A stretch of 17,827 nucleotides of DNA, taken from positions 1 through 17,827 of the forward strand of contig UQHZ01000031.1 of assembly GCA_900541055.1 (NCBI GenBank), read 5' to 3'. The DNA is from an uncultured Collinsella sp. Lineage in GTDB: Bacteria; Actinomycetota; Coriobacteriia; Coriobacteriales; Coriobacteriaceae. Below are positions 8,362 through 15,569 of the stretch, piece by piece; position 1 is the stretch's first letter, and every line of letters starts with the position of its first letter. The notes under the pieces are model-generated. The model had not been told where the DNA came from, made no database searches, and saw only the letters and a list, made by a program, of their open reading frames with translations. Made by a program: the position numbers and the translations under genes.

Positions 8362-9024
8362 TTAGATAGCGAAAAGTTTAGCAAGCTCGGCCACCGAGTG
8401 CACCACCGCATCGGCGCCCGCGGCCTCGTGCTCCCCCGGCGCTGCCGCGCCCGAATAGATGCCGATGCACGGCACACCCATCGCGTGTGCGCCCTCCACA
8501 TCGTTAAAGCGATCGCCGATCATCACGGCATCGTCGGCCGTCGCGCCGAGCGCCGCCAGGGCATCGCGAACCGAATCGGCCTTGGTCTCGCGCCCCTGCG
8601 GCGGATTCATGCCAACCACCGCCTCAAACTGCGAAAGCCCCAGCTCGCCCACCATGTCAATGCACTTTGCCTCCATGCGTGACGTCGCCACGACCAAGCG
8701 ATGCCCCTGCGCGACAAGGCCATCGAGCAGCTCGGGGATTCCATCGAACACGGGATACTCTTCCGGTCCCAGCTCATCAAAAAAGGCACGGTACTCGTCA
8801 GCCACCACAAGCGACTCCTCGCGGGAGAAGCCATAAAAGTCGTGAAAGCTCTTCCACAGGGGCGGCCCGATCATGCGGCGCAGGTCACCCATCTGCGCCT
8901 CCGAAAACCCGCGCGCGGCCAACGTCTTGCGCGTCGAGCTCATCACCGCCCGGCCCGTATCGGCCACCGTGCCGTCAAAATCGAACAGCACAACCGGCCG
9001 CCTGTATATCTCCAACGCCTCCAT
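8362..9024 (-). CDS. HAD family phosphatase, phosphoglycolate phosphatase-like
   Basis: 220-residue HAD hydrolase of the Gph/PGMB-like subfamily with an alpha-helical cap. Motif I is FDFDGT (D15, D17), motif II is the serine of VVATSR, the motif III region is around MEAK, and motif IV is GDRFND. Members dephosphorylate phosphoglycolate, pyrophosphate or sugar phosphates; the substrate is not decidable here. Start choice is ambiguous. The ATG at 9024 has GAGGA at 6 bp; an ATG at 9030 directly abuts the same motif; a GTG at 9057 has no site. Divergent from degV, and upstream of the M20 peptidase in the same direction. Confidence 0.85.
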   Translation of the reverse strand: MEALEIYRRPVVLFDFDGTVADTGRAVMSSTRKTLAARGFSEAQMGDLRRMIGPPLWKSFHDFYGFSREESLVVADEYRAFFDELGPEEYPVFDGIPELLDGLVAQGHRLVVATSRMEAKCIDMVGELGLSQFEAVVGMNPPQGRETKADSVRDALAALGATADDAVMIGDRFNDVEGAHAMGVPCIGIYSGAAAPGEHEAAGADAVVHSVAELAKLFAI

Positions 9025-9073
9025 CGGCATTCCTCTTCCCCAGTTGATGATTTCCACACCGACACTTCAAACT

Positions 9074-9118
9074 GTTGACTATTCAACAATTGAACCTAGA
9101 AATGTGGAACGACTCCAC
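9074..9118. promoter_or_regulatory. Palindromic control region between the HAD gene and degV
   Basis: Three adjacent inverted repeats: GTTGA-N4-TCAAC (9074-9087), overlapping TTCAA-N3-TTGAA (9082-9094), and GTGGA-N5-TCCAC (9104-9118). The last abuts TATACT (9119-9124), a good -10 for plus-strand degV. A TTGACT (9075-9080) with TAGAAA 16 bp later (9097-9102) is another possible degV promoter. The overlap of palindromes with promoter-like hexamers suggests operator sites for one or two repressors. No regulator gene is adjacent, so identity is unknown. Confidence 0.45.
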
Positions 9119-9148
9119 TATACTTGTCGCACTTTGCTCTCAGAAGGC

Positions 9149-9162
9149 GGCGCGCAAGCGCC
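9149..9162 (+). promoter_or_regulatory. GCAA-tetraloop hairpin in the degV leader
   Basis: GGCGC-GCAA-GCGCC, a 5-bp GC stem capped by a GNRA tetraloop, ends 6 nt before the AAAGG ribosome-binding site of degV. Probably a leader-stabilising or translation-tuning element; function is inference. Confidence 0.4.
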
Positions 9163-9180
9163 CCAATGAAAGGTGCAATT

Positions 9181-10041
9181 ATGTCTTTTGCCATCATAAC
9201 CGACTCCACGTCGGACATCTCCCCCGCCCGTGCTCAAGAGCTTGGCATTTACGTCATTCCACTGCATGTGATTATCGAGGACGAGGACCTGCTCGACCAG
9301 GTACAGATCACCGCCGAGGAGTACGTCGCCCGCATGGCCGGCTCCGAGCAGCTGCCGCACACCTCGCAGCCGAGTGCCGGCGAGTTCAAGGCACTCTTTG
9401 ACCGCGTGCGTGCTGACGGCCACGACAGCGCGATCTTTATCTCGCTGTGCAGCGAATGGTCCGCCTGCTATTCCAACGCATGCCTGGTCGCCGAGACCCA
9501 CGAGCTCGACGTGCGCTGCATCGATTCGCGCACCGGCTCGGGTGCCGAGGGCCTGCTGGTGGAGTACGCGCTCGCCATGCGCGAGGACGGCCGCAGCCTG
9601 GACGAGACCGAGGCACAGATCCGCGCGACCCTGCCCGACGCGCACCTGCTGCTGATTCCCCGCACGCTCGAGAACCTCGTTAAGAACGGCCGCGCGCCCA
9701 AGCTCGCCGGCCAGCTCACGCAGATGCTCAATATTCGCCTGGCCGTTTCGCCGGAGTGGCAGTCGGGCGAGATCAAGGCCATCAAGAAGGGCCGCGGCGC
9801 CAAGCGCATCGTCGCCAACACCATGGCAGACTGCCTCGCGTTTTTGGCCGAGCATCCGGGCTCCAGCGTGCGCGTGCTCACGACCGGTGCCGCCGAGGAG
9901 CAGGAGCTTGTCGACGAGGCACTCGCAGGCCAGGACTACGTAGACGCCGGCACCGGCCCCATCGGCTGCACCATCGCCACCCATGTAGGCGTCGACGCCA
10001 TCGCCATCAGCTACTGCCCCCGCTACCAGTCCATCCACTAG
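9181..10041 (+). CDS. DegV family protein (FakB-like fatty-acid-binding)
   Basis: 286-residue DegV-fold protein. The family binds a fatty acid and, as FakB, presents it to the kinase FakA to form acyl phosphate for phospholipid synthesis. Seen here: N-terminal ITDSTSDIS (5-14), TSQPSAGEF (61-69) at the ligand carboxylate, SRTGSGAEGLL (116-126), and C-terminal THVGVDAIAI in place of the usual HxGPGA. The region that usually reads LSGTY is WSACY (93-97) and appears about two residues longer upstream. No fakA is in the window. The ATG at 9181 has AAAGG 7-8 bp upstream; in-frame readings from 9124 or 9166 lack a site and family homology. Confidence 0.92.
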   Translation: MSFAIITDSTSDISPARAQELGIYVIPLHVIIEDEDLLDQVQITAEEYVARMAGSEQLPHTSQPSAGEFKALFDRVRADGHDSAIFISLCSEWSACYSNACLVAETHELDVRCIDSRTGSGAEGLLVEYALAMREDGRSLDETEAQIRATLPDAHLLLIPRTLENLVKNGRAPKLAGQLTQMLNIRLAVSPEWQSGEIKAIKKGRGAKRIVANTMADCLAFLAEHPGSSVRVLTTGAAEEQELVDEALAGQDYVDAGTGPIGCTIATHVGVDAIAISYCPRYQSIH

Positions 10042-10056
10042 GGGCACCTTTACCAC

Positions 10057-10119
10057 TTGCGGTGAAATAGGGACTGTTTTTGGCTTATCAGCCGCCAATC
10101 AATCCCTATTCCACCGCAA
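10057..10119. repeat. R-family palindrome, copy 2
   Basis: 63-bp inverted repeat between the convergent degV and LOG genes. Arms TTGCGGTGAAATAGGGA (10057-10073) and TCCCTATTCCACCGCAA (10103-10119) pair with one plus-strand A:C, or minus-strand G:U. Compared with copy 1 the inner arm changes from AGTTCC to AGGGAC with the matching change on the other arm, so pairing is conserved while sequence differs. Likely part of a bidirectional terminator. Confidence 0.75.
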
Positions 10120-10136
10120 CCTAGAAGCAGTTCATT

Positions 10137-10197
10137 TGGGACGGGGCTAAAAAACTGGTATCAAACGTTTCAGACCAGTCTTTTTAGCCCCGTCCCA
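10137..10197 (+). terminator. D-family hairpin, copy 1 (degV terminator)
   Basis: 61-bp inverted repeat: TGGGACGGGGCTAAAAA with CTGGT pairs with ACCAG and TCTTTTTAGCCCCGTCCCA, one base unpaired, around a 14-nt loop. On the plus strand TTTT follows, which fits termination of degV read-through; from the other side it may stop the LOG transcript. A second member, cut by the window end, starts at 17779 with the same GGGACGGGG arm. Confidence 0.7.
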
Positions 10198-10208
10198 TTT
10201 TGCCCACC

Positions 10209-10967
10209 TTACATCAGCCCGCTGAGCGCAATGTCGACGGCCTCGTTGAGGTCGTCGGTGATATGCACCAGCTCCGGATCGAGCGGGCTGATCATACCGG
10301 CATCCATCACCGGGCCGTTGAGCCAGTCGAATAGGCCCTGCCAGTACTCGGTACCCACCAGCACAAGCGGCATGCGCTTGACCTTGTGCGTCTGCACCAG
10401 CGTGAGTACCTCGAACATCTCGTCGAGCGTGCCAAAACCACCGGGAAACACGATGGTGCCCGAGCTGTATTTGACGAACATGGTCTTGCGCACAAAGAAG
10501 TAGCGGAAATCCATACCCAAGTTCACGTATTTGTTGAGCCCCTGCTCGTGCGGAAGCTCGATACCCAATCCGACCGACTTGCCGTTGGCGCTCGCCGCTC
10601 CCCTGTTGGCCGCCTCCATGATGCCAGGGCCGCCGCCGGTGATGACCGCCACGCCGCGCTGGGCGATTTTGCGGCCGACCGTGCGCGCCGCCTTGTAGAG
10701 CGGATCGGTCTTGGGCGTGCGGGCACTGCCGAAGATGGTCACTGCAGGACCAAGCTCGGCAAGCGCGCCAAAGCCATCGACGAACTCTGCCTGAATGCGC
10801 AGCACGCGCCAGGGGTCGGCGTGCAACCAGTCGGTCGAATCCTCGGGCGCCAGCAGGTTGGCGTAGGTGTTGTCCTTAGGAATCATGGGGCCGCGCATGA
10901 CCACGGGGCCGCGGCGGTACGTCTCGTCGTAGGCAGGCTCGCCCTCGACATTCTCGTTCTTAATCAT
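10209..10967 (-). CDS. LOG family phosphoribohydrolase-like protein
   Basis: 252-residue Rossmann-like protein of the LOG family (TIGR00730 group, often labelled lysine decarboxylase-like). Family members hydrolyse nucleoside 5'-monophosphates, including cytokinin riboside phosphates, to base plus ribose 5-phosphate. The diagnostic PGGFGTLDE is at 175-183, with TGGGPGIMEAANRGA (110-124) and the R160-K161 pair before it. About 50 residues precede the core, longer than the smallest LOG proteins. The ATG at 10967 has TAGGAG at 5-6 bp; the longer in-frame reading starts inside the terminator-like hairpin. It lies downstream of tgt on the same strand with that hairpin between them. Bacterial role is unproven. 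Confidence 0.88.
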   Translation of the reverse strand: MIKNENVEGEPAYDETYRRGPVVMRGPMIPKDNTYANLLAPEDSTDWLHADPWRVLRIQAEFVDGFGALAELGPAVTIFGSARTPKTDPLYKAARTVGRKIAQRGVAVITGGGPGIMEAANRGAASANGKSVGLGIELPHEQGLNKYVNLGMDFRYFFVRKTMFVKYSSGTIVFPGGFGTLDEMFEVLTLVQTHKVKRMPLVLVGTEYWQGLFDWLNGPVMDAGMISPLDPELVHITDDLNEAVDIALSGLM

Positions 10968-10991
10968 GGGTACTCCTATCGAAAATAGAAA

Positions 10992-11028
10992 CGGGCGGGG
11001 TCGACGCCATGCGTCAAACACCCGCCCG
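10992..11028 (-). terminator. Terminator-like hairpin between tgt and the LOG gene
   Basis: On the minus strand CGGGCGGG (11028-11021) pairs with CCCGCCCG (10999-10992), with an inner GACGC-ATG-GCGTC helix, followed by TTTCTATTTT. It lies 72 bp past the tgt stop and ends 24 bp before the LOG start, so it terminates tgt or attenuates read-through into the LOG gene. Confidence 0.7.
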
Positions 11029-11100
11029 AACATCAACTATTCGGTATGGTACCCACGATGCATCAAGCGCTTGCAAGGCATCGGTCAGCGGTCGCGGCTC

Positions 11101-12240
11101 TTAGTAGTCCACCGCCGCAGGACTGTTCATCCAGTCGCTCACAAACGCGCCGTAGCGGCCTTCAATAATGGCCTGGCGGGCACGCTGCATAAGGTTGAGC
11201 AGGTAGTAGATGTTGTGCATCGACAGCAGAATACCGCTGAGCATCTCCTTCTGCGTGACCATGTGACGGATGAGCGCGCGGCTGTAGCCGCCCGTGCACA
11301 CCGGGCAGGTGCAGGTGGGGTCGATGGGGCCGTCGTCGTGCGCAAAGCGCGCATTGCGGAAGTTAAGGCGACCTTCACTGGAGAACGCCGTACCCATGCG
11401 GCCGGTGCGCGTCGGCAGCACGCAGTCGAACATGTCGATGCCCACGCCAACGCCGCGCACGAGCGTGGTAGGGTTGCCAACGCCCATGAGGTAGCGCGGC
11501 TTGTGCTTGGGCATGTATTCGGAAACCAGCGGCGCCAGCGTCTCGAACATGGTCTCGTGGTCCTCGCCCACCGAGTAGCCGCCGATGCCGTAGCCGGGGA
11601 AGTCGCCGCACTCCTCCAGGTGGCGCAGCGAGCGCAGGCGCAGGTCCAGATGCATGCCGCCCTGAACGATGCCAAAGAGCGCCTGGTCATCACGGGTGTG
11701 GGCCTTATAACAGCGCTCGGCCCACATGCTCGACAGCTCCACGGCGCGCTCGACGTAGGCGCGCGTGGCGGGATAGCCGGGGCACTGATCGAGCTGCATG
11801 CAGATGTCGGAGCCGAGCTTCATGGCAATTTCCATGTTGTCCTCGGGCGTCCAGAACACGTGGCGGCCGTCGTAATCGTTGACGATAAAGCGCACGCCCT
11901 CGTCGGTGAGCTTGACGGCGTCGTTGTGGCTGAACACCTGGAAGCCGCCCGAGTCGGTAAGAATGGGGCCGTGCCAGTTCATAAACTTGTGCAGTCCGCC
12001 CAGCTCGGCGATGGTGTCCTCGCCGGGACGCATGGACAGGTGGTAGGTGTTGGCGAGCACGATCTGCGCACCGAGCTGCTTAACGGTCTCGGTGGGGATG
12101 CCCTTGACGTTTGCCTTAGTGCCCACAGGCATAAAGATCGGTGTCTCGATGTCGCCGTGCGGGGTATGCAGCACGCCGGCGCGCGCGTGCGTCGTCGGAT
12201 CCTCGGCGATTAGGTCGAATTTAAAGAGATTCTGGTCCAT
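11101..12240 (-). CDS. tgt: tRNA-guanine transglycosylase (queuosine)
   Basis: 379 residues, usual length for bacterial Tgt. It exchanges G34 in the GUN anticodons of Asp, Asn, His and Tyr tRNAs for preQ1. Visible residues: D96 in TDSGGFQVF (general acid/base), D151 and C153 in LDQCPGYP, FGIVQGG (189-195), nucleophile D272 in DMFDCVLPTRTGR, and a zinc site C310, C312, C315 and H341 with the canonical 26-residue gap. The second residue of the usual DEC triad is Q152. The ATG at 12240 has AAGGAG about 10 bp upstream and a perfect TATAAT at 12283-12278. It works with QueA and QueH encoded 3.6 kb away. Confidence 0.96.
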   Translation of the reverse strand: MDQNLFKFDLIAEDPTTHARAGVLHTPHGDIETPIFMPVGTKANVKGIPTETVKQLGAQIVLANTYHLSMRPGEDTIAELGGLHKFMNWHGPILTDSGGFQVFSHNDAVKLTDEGVRFIVNDYDGRHVFWTPEDNMEIAMKLGSDICMQLDQCPGYPATRAYVERAVELSSMWAERCYKAHTRDDQALFGIVQGGMHLDLRLRSLRHLEECGDFPGYGIGGYSVGEDHETMFETLAPLVSEYMPKHKPRYLMGVGNPTTLVRGVGVGIDMFDCVLPTRTGRMGTAFSSEGRLNFRNARFAHDDGPIDPTCTCPVCTGGYSRALIRHMVTQKEMLSGILLSMHNIYYLLNLMQRARQAIIEGRYGAFVSDWMNSPAAVDY

Positions 12241-12277
12241 AAACTGGAACTCCTTGATTGCGGTTCATACGCAGACC

Positions 12278-12283
12278 ATTATA
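12278..12283 (-). promoter_or_regulatory. -10 element of the tgt promoter
   Basis: Perfect TATAAT on the minus strand, 38 bp upstream of the tgt start codon. The bases 16-18 bp further upstream do not resemble TTGACA, so the promoter may be weak or activator-aided. Start of transcription would fall near 12271. Confidence 0.55.
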
Positions 12284-12335
12284 CGGGCAACCCGCAAGAA
12301 GCACCGACTCGACAGAAACTGGCGCAAAGGGGTCA

Positions 12336-12494
12336 TAGTCATTGGGGATGTTCTTAAATGACTAGTCGTCGGGGACAGTCTTCAGCGCCATCTTGCAAAG
12401 GAGTGTCCCAATCTGCCGGCACTCAGGGACTGTCCCCAAGTGCCGGCAAGAGTGTCCCTTTCGACTAGTCATTTAAGAACGTCCCCAACGACTA
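12336..12494. repeat. E-family palindrome, copy 1, interrupted by a nested repeat
   Basis: Outer arms of 33 nt (12336-12368 and 12462-12494) pair at 31 positions and begin TAGTCATTGGGGATGTTC. Each arm ends in GACTAGTC (12360-12367 and 12463-12470). In the shorter copy at 15654-15709 the same arms meet at one GACTAGTC. The 95 bp between them here (12368-12462) form further hairpins: GGGGACAGTC (12371-12380) with GACTGTCCCC (12428-12437), and TGCCGGCACT (12414-12423) with AGTGCCGGCA (12439-12448). It reads as an insertion into the palindrome centre with duplication of GACTAGTC. Located upstream of the tgt promoter, next to B copy 1. Confidence 0.75.
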
Positions 12495-12507
12495 CTTTTC
12501 GTCAGCA

Positions 12508-12681
12508 ACGCAAACGCCGATGCCCTGGCAACGCCAGCGAGCGGTCGCCAGGGCGAACAAATTGGCATGAAAAGAGGGCGGCATAGACCTTCTGGTCATG
12601 CCGCCCTCTTTGAATGACAAGTTGTCGCCCTGGCGACCGCGCAGCGTCGGCCCGTTACGGCGTTTGGTAAAACGCCGTAAC
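12508..12681. repeat. B-family structured element, copy 1
   Basis: Large folded element starting 2 bp past the SDR stop. Terminal hairpin GTTACGGCGTTT / AAACGCCGTAAC (12654-12681). Main helix GCGGTCGCCAGGGCG (12541-12555) with CGCCCTGGCGACCGC (12626-12640), continued by ACAA/TTGT and TTGGCAT/ATGACAA. Inner hairpin AAAGAGGGCGGCAT (12571-12584) with ATGCCGCCCTCTTT (12598-12611), topped by GACC-TTCT-GGTC. Motifs shared with copy 2: GGCAACG, CAGCGAGCGG, GACCTTCTGGTC, CCGCGCAGCGTCGGCC and the terminal hairpin. GCCCTGGC also occurs upstream (12522-12529) and could pair with the same central strand. On the minus strand the inner hairpin is followed by CTTTTC and may terminate the SDR transcript. Confidence 0.75.
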
Positions 12682-12683
12682 TC

Positions 12684-13484
12684 TTAAGGCCGCTGGCCCA
12701 TGCCGCCCTCGAGGGTGACGGTCTCGCCGTTCATATACTTAAAGTCGGGGCCGCAAAGCTGAACGACCACGCGGCCGATTTCCTTCTCGACGTCGCCGTA
12801 GTGGCCCGCCGGCGGCATGTGGACGTTGGCCTTGAACGCCTCGGGGTAAGCATCCTGGAAGTTCTCGAGCGCAGCAGTCCAGGCAAGCGGGCACACGATG
12901 TTGACGTTGATGCCGTCCTTGCCCCACTCGTTGGCGGCGACGCGGGTCAAGCCGCGGATGCCTTCCTTGGCGGCGGCGTAGCTGCACTGGCCGTAGTTGC
13001 CAAACAGGCCGGCGCCCGAAGCAAAGTTGACCACGGAGCCCTTGGTCTCCTTCAGGTGCGGATAGGCCTTCTGCATGTACAGGTAGGTGGCATACAGGCC
13101 AGAGTAAATGGCCAGGTTAAACTGGTCCATAGTGTGGTCGGCGATGGTCACGCCCGAGGCGCTGGCCTGGGCGTTGTTGACGACGGCGTCGATGCGGCCG
13201 AACTCCTCAATCGCCTTGTCGATAACGTTCTGTACGACGGCCTCGTTGTCCTGACCGGCAGAAACATCGGCCTGAACAGGCAGAACCTTGACGCCGTACT
13301 CAGCCTCGAGAGACTCCTTGGCGGCCTCGAGCTTGGCGACGTTGCGGCCGGTGATGACGAGGTTCGCGCCCTCCTTGGCAAAAGCGATATCGATGCCGTA
13401 GCCGATGGAGCCAGCAGAGCCGTCCTTAAGCGTGGCCTTGCCGCCGCCGGTGACGATCACGGTCTTACCAGTGAAAAGTCCCAT
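12684..13484 (-). CDS. SDR family NAD(P)-dependent oxidoreductase
   Basis: 266-residue short-chain dehydrogenase/reductase, Rossmann fold. The nucleotide-binding loop is TGGG followed by a 10-residue insert and GSIGYGI (25-31), longer than classical TGxxxGIG. NNA is at 103-105 (followed by Q, not G). The catalytic set is S156 in NFASGAG and Y169/K173 in YAAAKEG. Family members reduce or oxidise ketone/hydroxyl groups; substrate is unknown, and neither fatty-acid nor steroid genes are adjacent. The ATG at 13484 has AAAGGA at 6-7 bp; upstream in-frame codons lack homology. A perfect TTGACA sits at 13641-13636 but its -10 is poor. Divergent from the coiled-coil gene; B copy 1 begins 2 bp after the stop. 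Confidence 0.9.
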   Translation of the reverse strand: MGLFTGKTVIVTGGGKATLKDGSAGSIGYGIDIAFAKEGANLVITGRNVAKLEAAKESLEAEYGVKVLPVQADVSAGQDNEAVVQNVIDKAIEEFGRIDAVVNNAQASASGVTIADHTMDQFNLAIYSGLYATYLYMQKAYPHLKETKGSVVNFASGAGLFGNYGQCSYAAAKEGIRGLTRVAANEWGKDGINVNIVCPLAWTAALENFQDAYPEAFKANVHMPPAGHYGDVEKEIGRVVVQLCGPDFKYMNGETVTLEGGMGQRP

Positions 13485-13780
13485 ACGAAGTCCTTTCAAA
13501 ATCGCGACGGGCACGCCCGCCGACTGCGCGCATCCAAAATAAACGCGCCAAAAGCTGAAATGCAACTTTAGCTTCTTCAAGTGAAAAGAAAAGGCCTCGG
13601 CAGGCGAACGGCATAACGTCTTTCGGCGAAGGGATTGTCAAGTACAAACTGGATAAAGTGGCCGAGTTTTTGCTATCGACGCGAGCCATCGAACACGTTT
13701 TGAAACTTTGCTGCGGCGCGCGGGATGTCGGCGCGAGACTTTATCATAGGGTGACAAACAACGATGAGGAGCACATGCCT
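13485..13780. other. Divergent promoter region between the SDR and coiled-coil genes
   Basis: 296 bp, more AT-rich than its surroundings near 13530-13600. Minus strand: TTGACA at 13641-13636 with CGTTAT 17 bp later as a poor -10 for the SDR gene. Plus strand: TATCAT at 13742-13747 as a possible -10 for the coiled-coil gene, without a recognisable -35. GGGC-AC-GCCC at 13505-13514 is a small inverted repeat in the SDR leader. No repeat of the R, D, E or B families is present here. Confidence 0.35.
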
Positions 13781-15544
13781 ATGACAGACGAGCTGGACCC
13801 CCAGACTCAGCAGCATATTGATGATTCCGCAGACGTCGCCGCAGATACTGACGCTGCGACCTGCAATGATACCGACGTCGACGACGCCACTCTGGATAAC
13901 GGCGCTGCGGCGGAAACCCCTGCGACCGAAAATGCCGACGAGCAAAACGGCGATTCGGCCGCTCAGGACGACGCCCCCGAAAAGGACGCCACCCCGCAAC
14001 CAGCGGGCCCCATCGAGGTGTCTTCGGAAGAAGAGCTCGACGCCGTCATGGACTCCATGATGGATGCCGTCAAAGCGATGAAGGACGCTGTCGCCGATGC
14101 CGATGTCGACGCCGAGGAAGAGGAAGCCGCCGAGGCTGCCTCGACGTTTGTGCCCGGCGAGACCCCGGTTGCCGACCAGGGCAGCACCATGCCCTCGTTC
14201 CTGCAACTCGAGCACCCCACGATCGGCGCCGATGCGGTCGACCCGCATGCAGCGGGCTTTTCCGTGATTGAAGGCGGCACCGGCAATATCGCCGCGCCGC
14301 AGACTGCCGATACGAATGCCGCCGAGGCCGTACACCCGACCACCTCGCACGCCCCCGCCACGAGCCGCGACCTGGGGAGCGCCGTCTCAAATACCGCTAA
14401 CGCCGTGGGCACTTTTATCGCCCAGGGCGCGTCGGCCATGCGCGAGATGAACGCCGCCAAGAAGGCACTCGCCGATGCCCGCGCCCATTTAGCCGAGCTT
14501 GAGCAGCGCATCGCCGACCAGGCAGAGGAGCTCGAGACGCGCCAGGACATCGCAGGCCGCTACGATCAGATCATCGCCGATCAACGCCAGGCGATTGCCG
14601 CGGCACAAAAGACCGCTGCGGCAGCTGAAAGTAACCGTGATGCCCATGCCGCCAAAGCGACGGAGCTCAAGGGTCAGCTCGAGCAAATGAAGGCAGAGGA
14701 CGATGCGACCGAGCTCCGCCTGAAGGCTGCACTTGACGCCGTGGAAGCCCGCGAGGCGAGCTCGCGCGAGACCGGCAACCGCCTCGTTCGTCGCCTTGAG
14801 GATTCCAAGCGTATCCGCGACAAAGTGAAGGCTGAGCGCGATGCCGGTGTCGCCACCGCACGACAAACTGCCGATGCTACGCGCGCACAGCTCGAGACCT
14901 TGCGTCGCGAGTATGCCGAGCTGCAGCGCAACCCTTCGGCAAATCCCGCCAATTACACCGTACGCACCAACGAGTTGTCTATGCAAATCTCCGACGCTGC
15001 CGACGCCCTCCGCAAGGCCGAGGAAGATATTCCGCGCGTGACTGCCGATCTTGAGCATTCACTTGCCGCCGCCGAGCAGGCCGTCGAGCAGGCACAGGCC
15101 CCCATCGCCGACGCTAAACGCGCGCACCAGGCCGTAACGGCTGAGGCAGATGCCGCGCGCGACGAGCTGCAGTCCGCAAAAACTACCGCCGCGACGCGCC
15201 AGCGCGAGCTGCGCGAAAAGATCGCCACGCAGGACAAGGCACGCCGCGAGCAAGAGCAGGCCATCGCAAACGCCCGGGCAGATGCCGCGCATGCGCAGTC
15301 GATTATCGAGCAGGCGACCGAGGTGCACGACCATCCCGAGATCACCGAATCGCTCGCCGGGTCCTTGGCGCGCGACAAGGCCGAGCATACCGAGACCGAG
15401 TGCGAAGTTGCCCAACTCGAGGCCGCCGAAGACGACGTTCGCAAGCGAACCCGCGACTCACGCGTCAAATTCACCGGAGCCATCGCCTGCATCATCGCAG
15501 CAATCCTGGTGATCATCCTGATCTGGCTGTTCGCGAGCAAGTAA
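13781..15544 (+). CDS. Unrecognised coiled-coil protein with C-terminal membrane anchor
   Basis: I do not recognise this 587-residue protein. Three parts are visible. Residues 1 to about 215 are acidic, rich in D, A, E and T and probably disordered. About 218-545 is a long alanine-rich, highly charged helix with heptad character, broken by a proline-containing NPSANPANYT segment near 384-393, so two coiled coils. A basic stretch RKRTRDSRVK then precedes one hydrophobic helix (about 566-584) ending ASK. There is no signal peptide, so it is expected to be a tail-anchored cytoplasmic protein facing inward. The ATG at 13781 is preferred because GAGGAG lies 9 bp upstream; an ATG at 13775 is only 3 bp from it. 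Single-gene unit, followed by R copy 3. Confidence 0.8.
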   Translation: MTDELDPQTQQHIDDSADVAADTDAATCNDTDVDDATLDNGAAAETPATENADEQNGDSAAQDDAPEKDATPQPAGPIEVSSEEELDAVMDSMMDAVKAMKDAVADADVDAEEEEAAEAASTFVPGETPVADQGSTMPSFLQLEHPTIGADAVDPHAAGFSVIEGGTGNIAAPQTADTNAAEAVHPTTSHAPATSRDLGSAVSNTANAVGTFIAQGASAMREMNAAKKALADARAHLAELEQRIADQAEELETRQDIAGRYDQIIADQRQAIAAAQKTAAAAESNRDAHAAKATELKGQLEQMKAEDDATELRLKAALDAVEAREASSRETGNRLVRRLEDSKRIRDKVKAERDAGVATARQTADATRAQLETLRREYAELQRNPSANPANYTVRTNELSMQISDAADALRKAEEDIPRVTADLEHSLAAAEQAVEQAQAPIADAKRAHQAVTAEADAARDELQSAKTTAATRQRELREKIATQDKARREQEQAIANARADAAHAQSIIEQATEVHDHPEITESLAGSLARDKAEHTETECEVAQLEAAEDDVRKRTRDSRVKFTGAIACIIAAILVIILIWLFASK

Positions 15545-15569
15545 ACCCGCTGCCAAAAACGCTCAACGC

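Noticed and set aside
9118..10098. 326-codon minus-strand open frame over degV
   Set aside because: Antisense shadow extending into R copy 2; DegV motifs are on the plus strand with a good start site.
10966..12213. 415-codon plus-strand open frame over tgt
   Set aside because: Antisense shadow of tgt with no recognisable motif and no ribosome-binding site.
12336..12682. CRISPR array
   Set aside because: The repeats here are inverted, not direct, with no regular spacer spacing and no cas genes.
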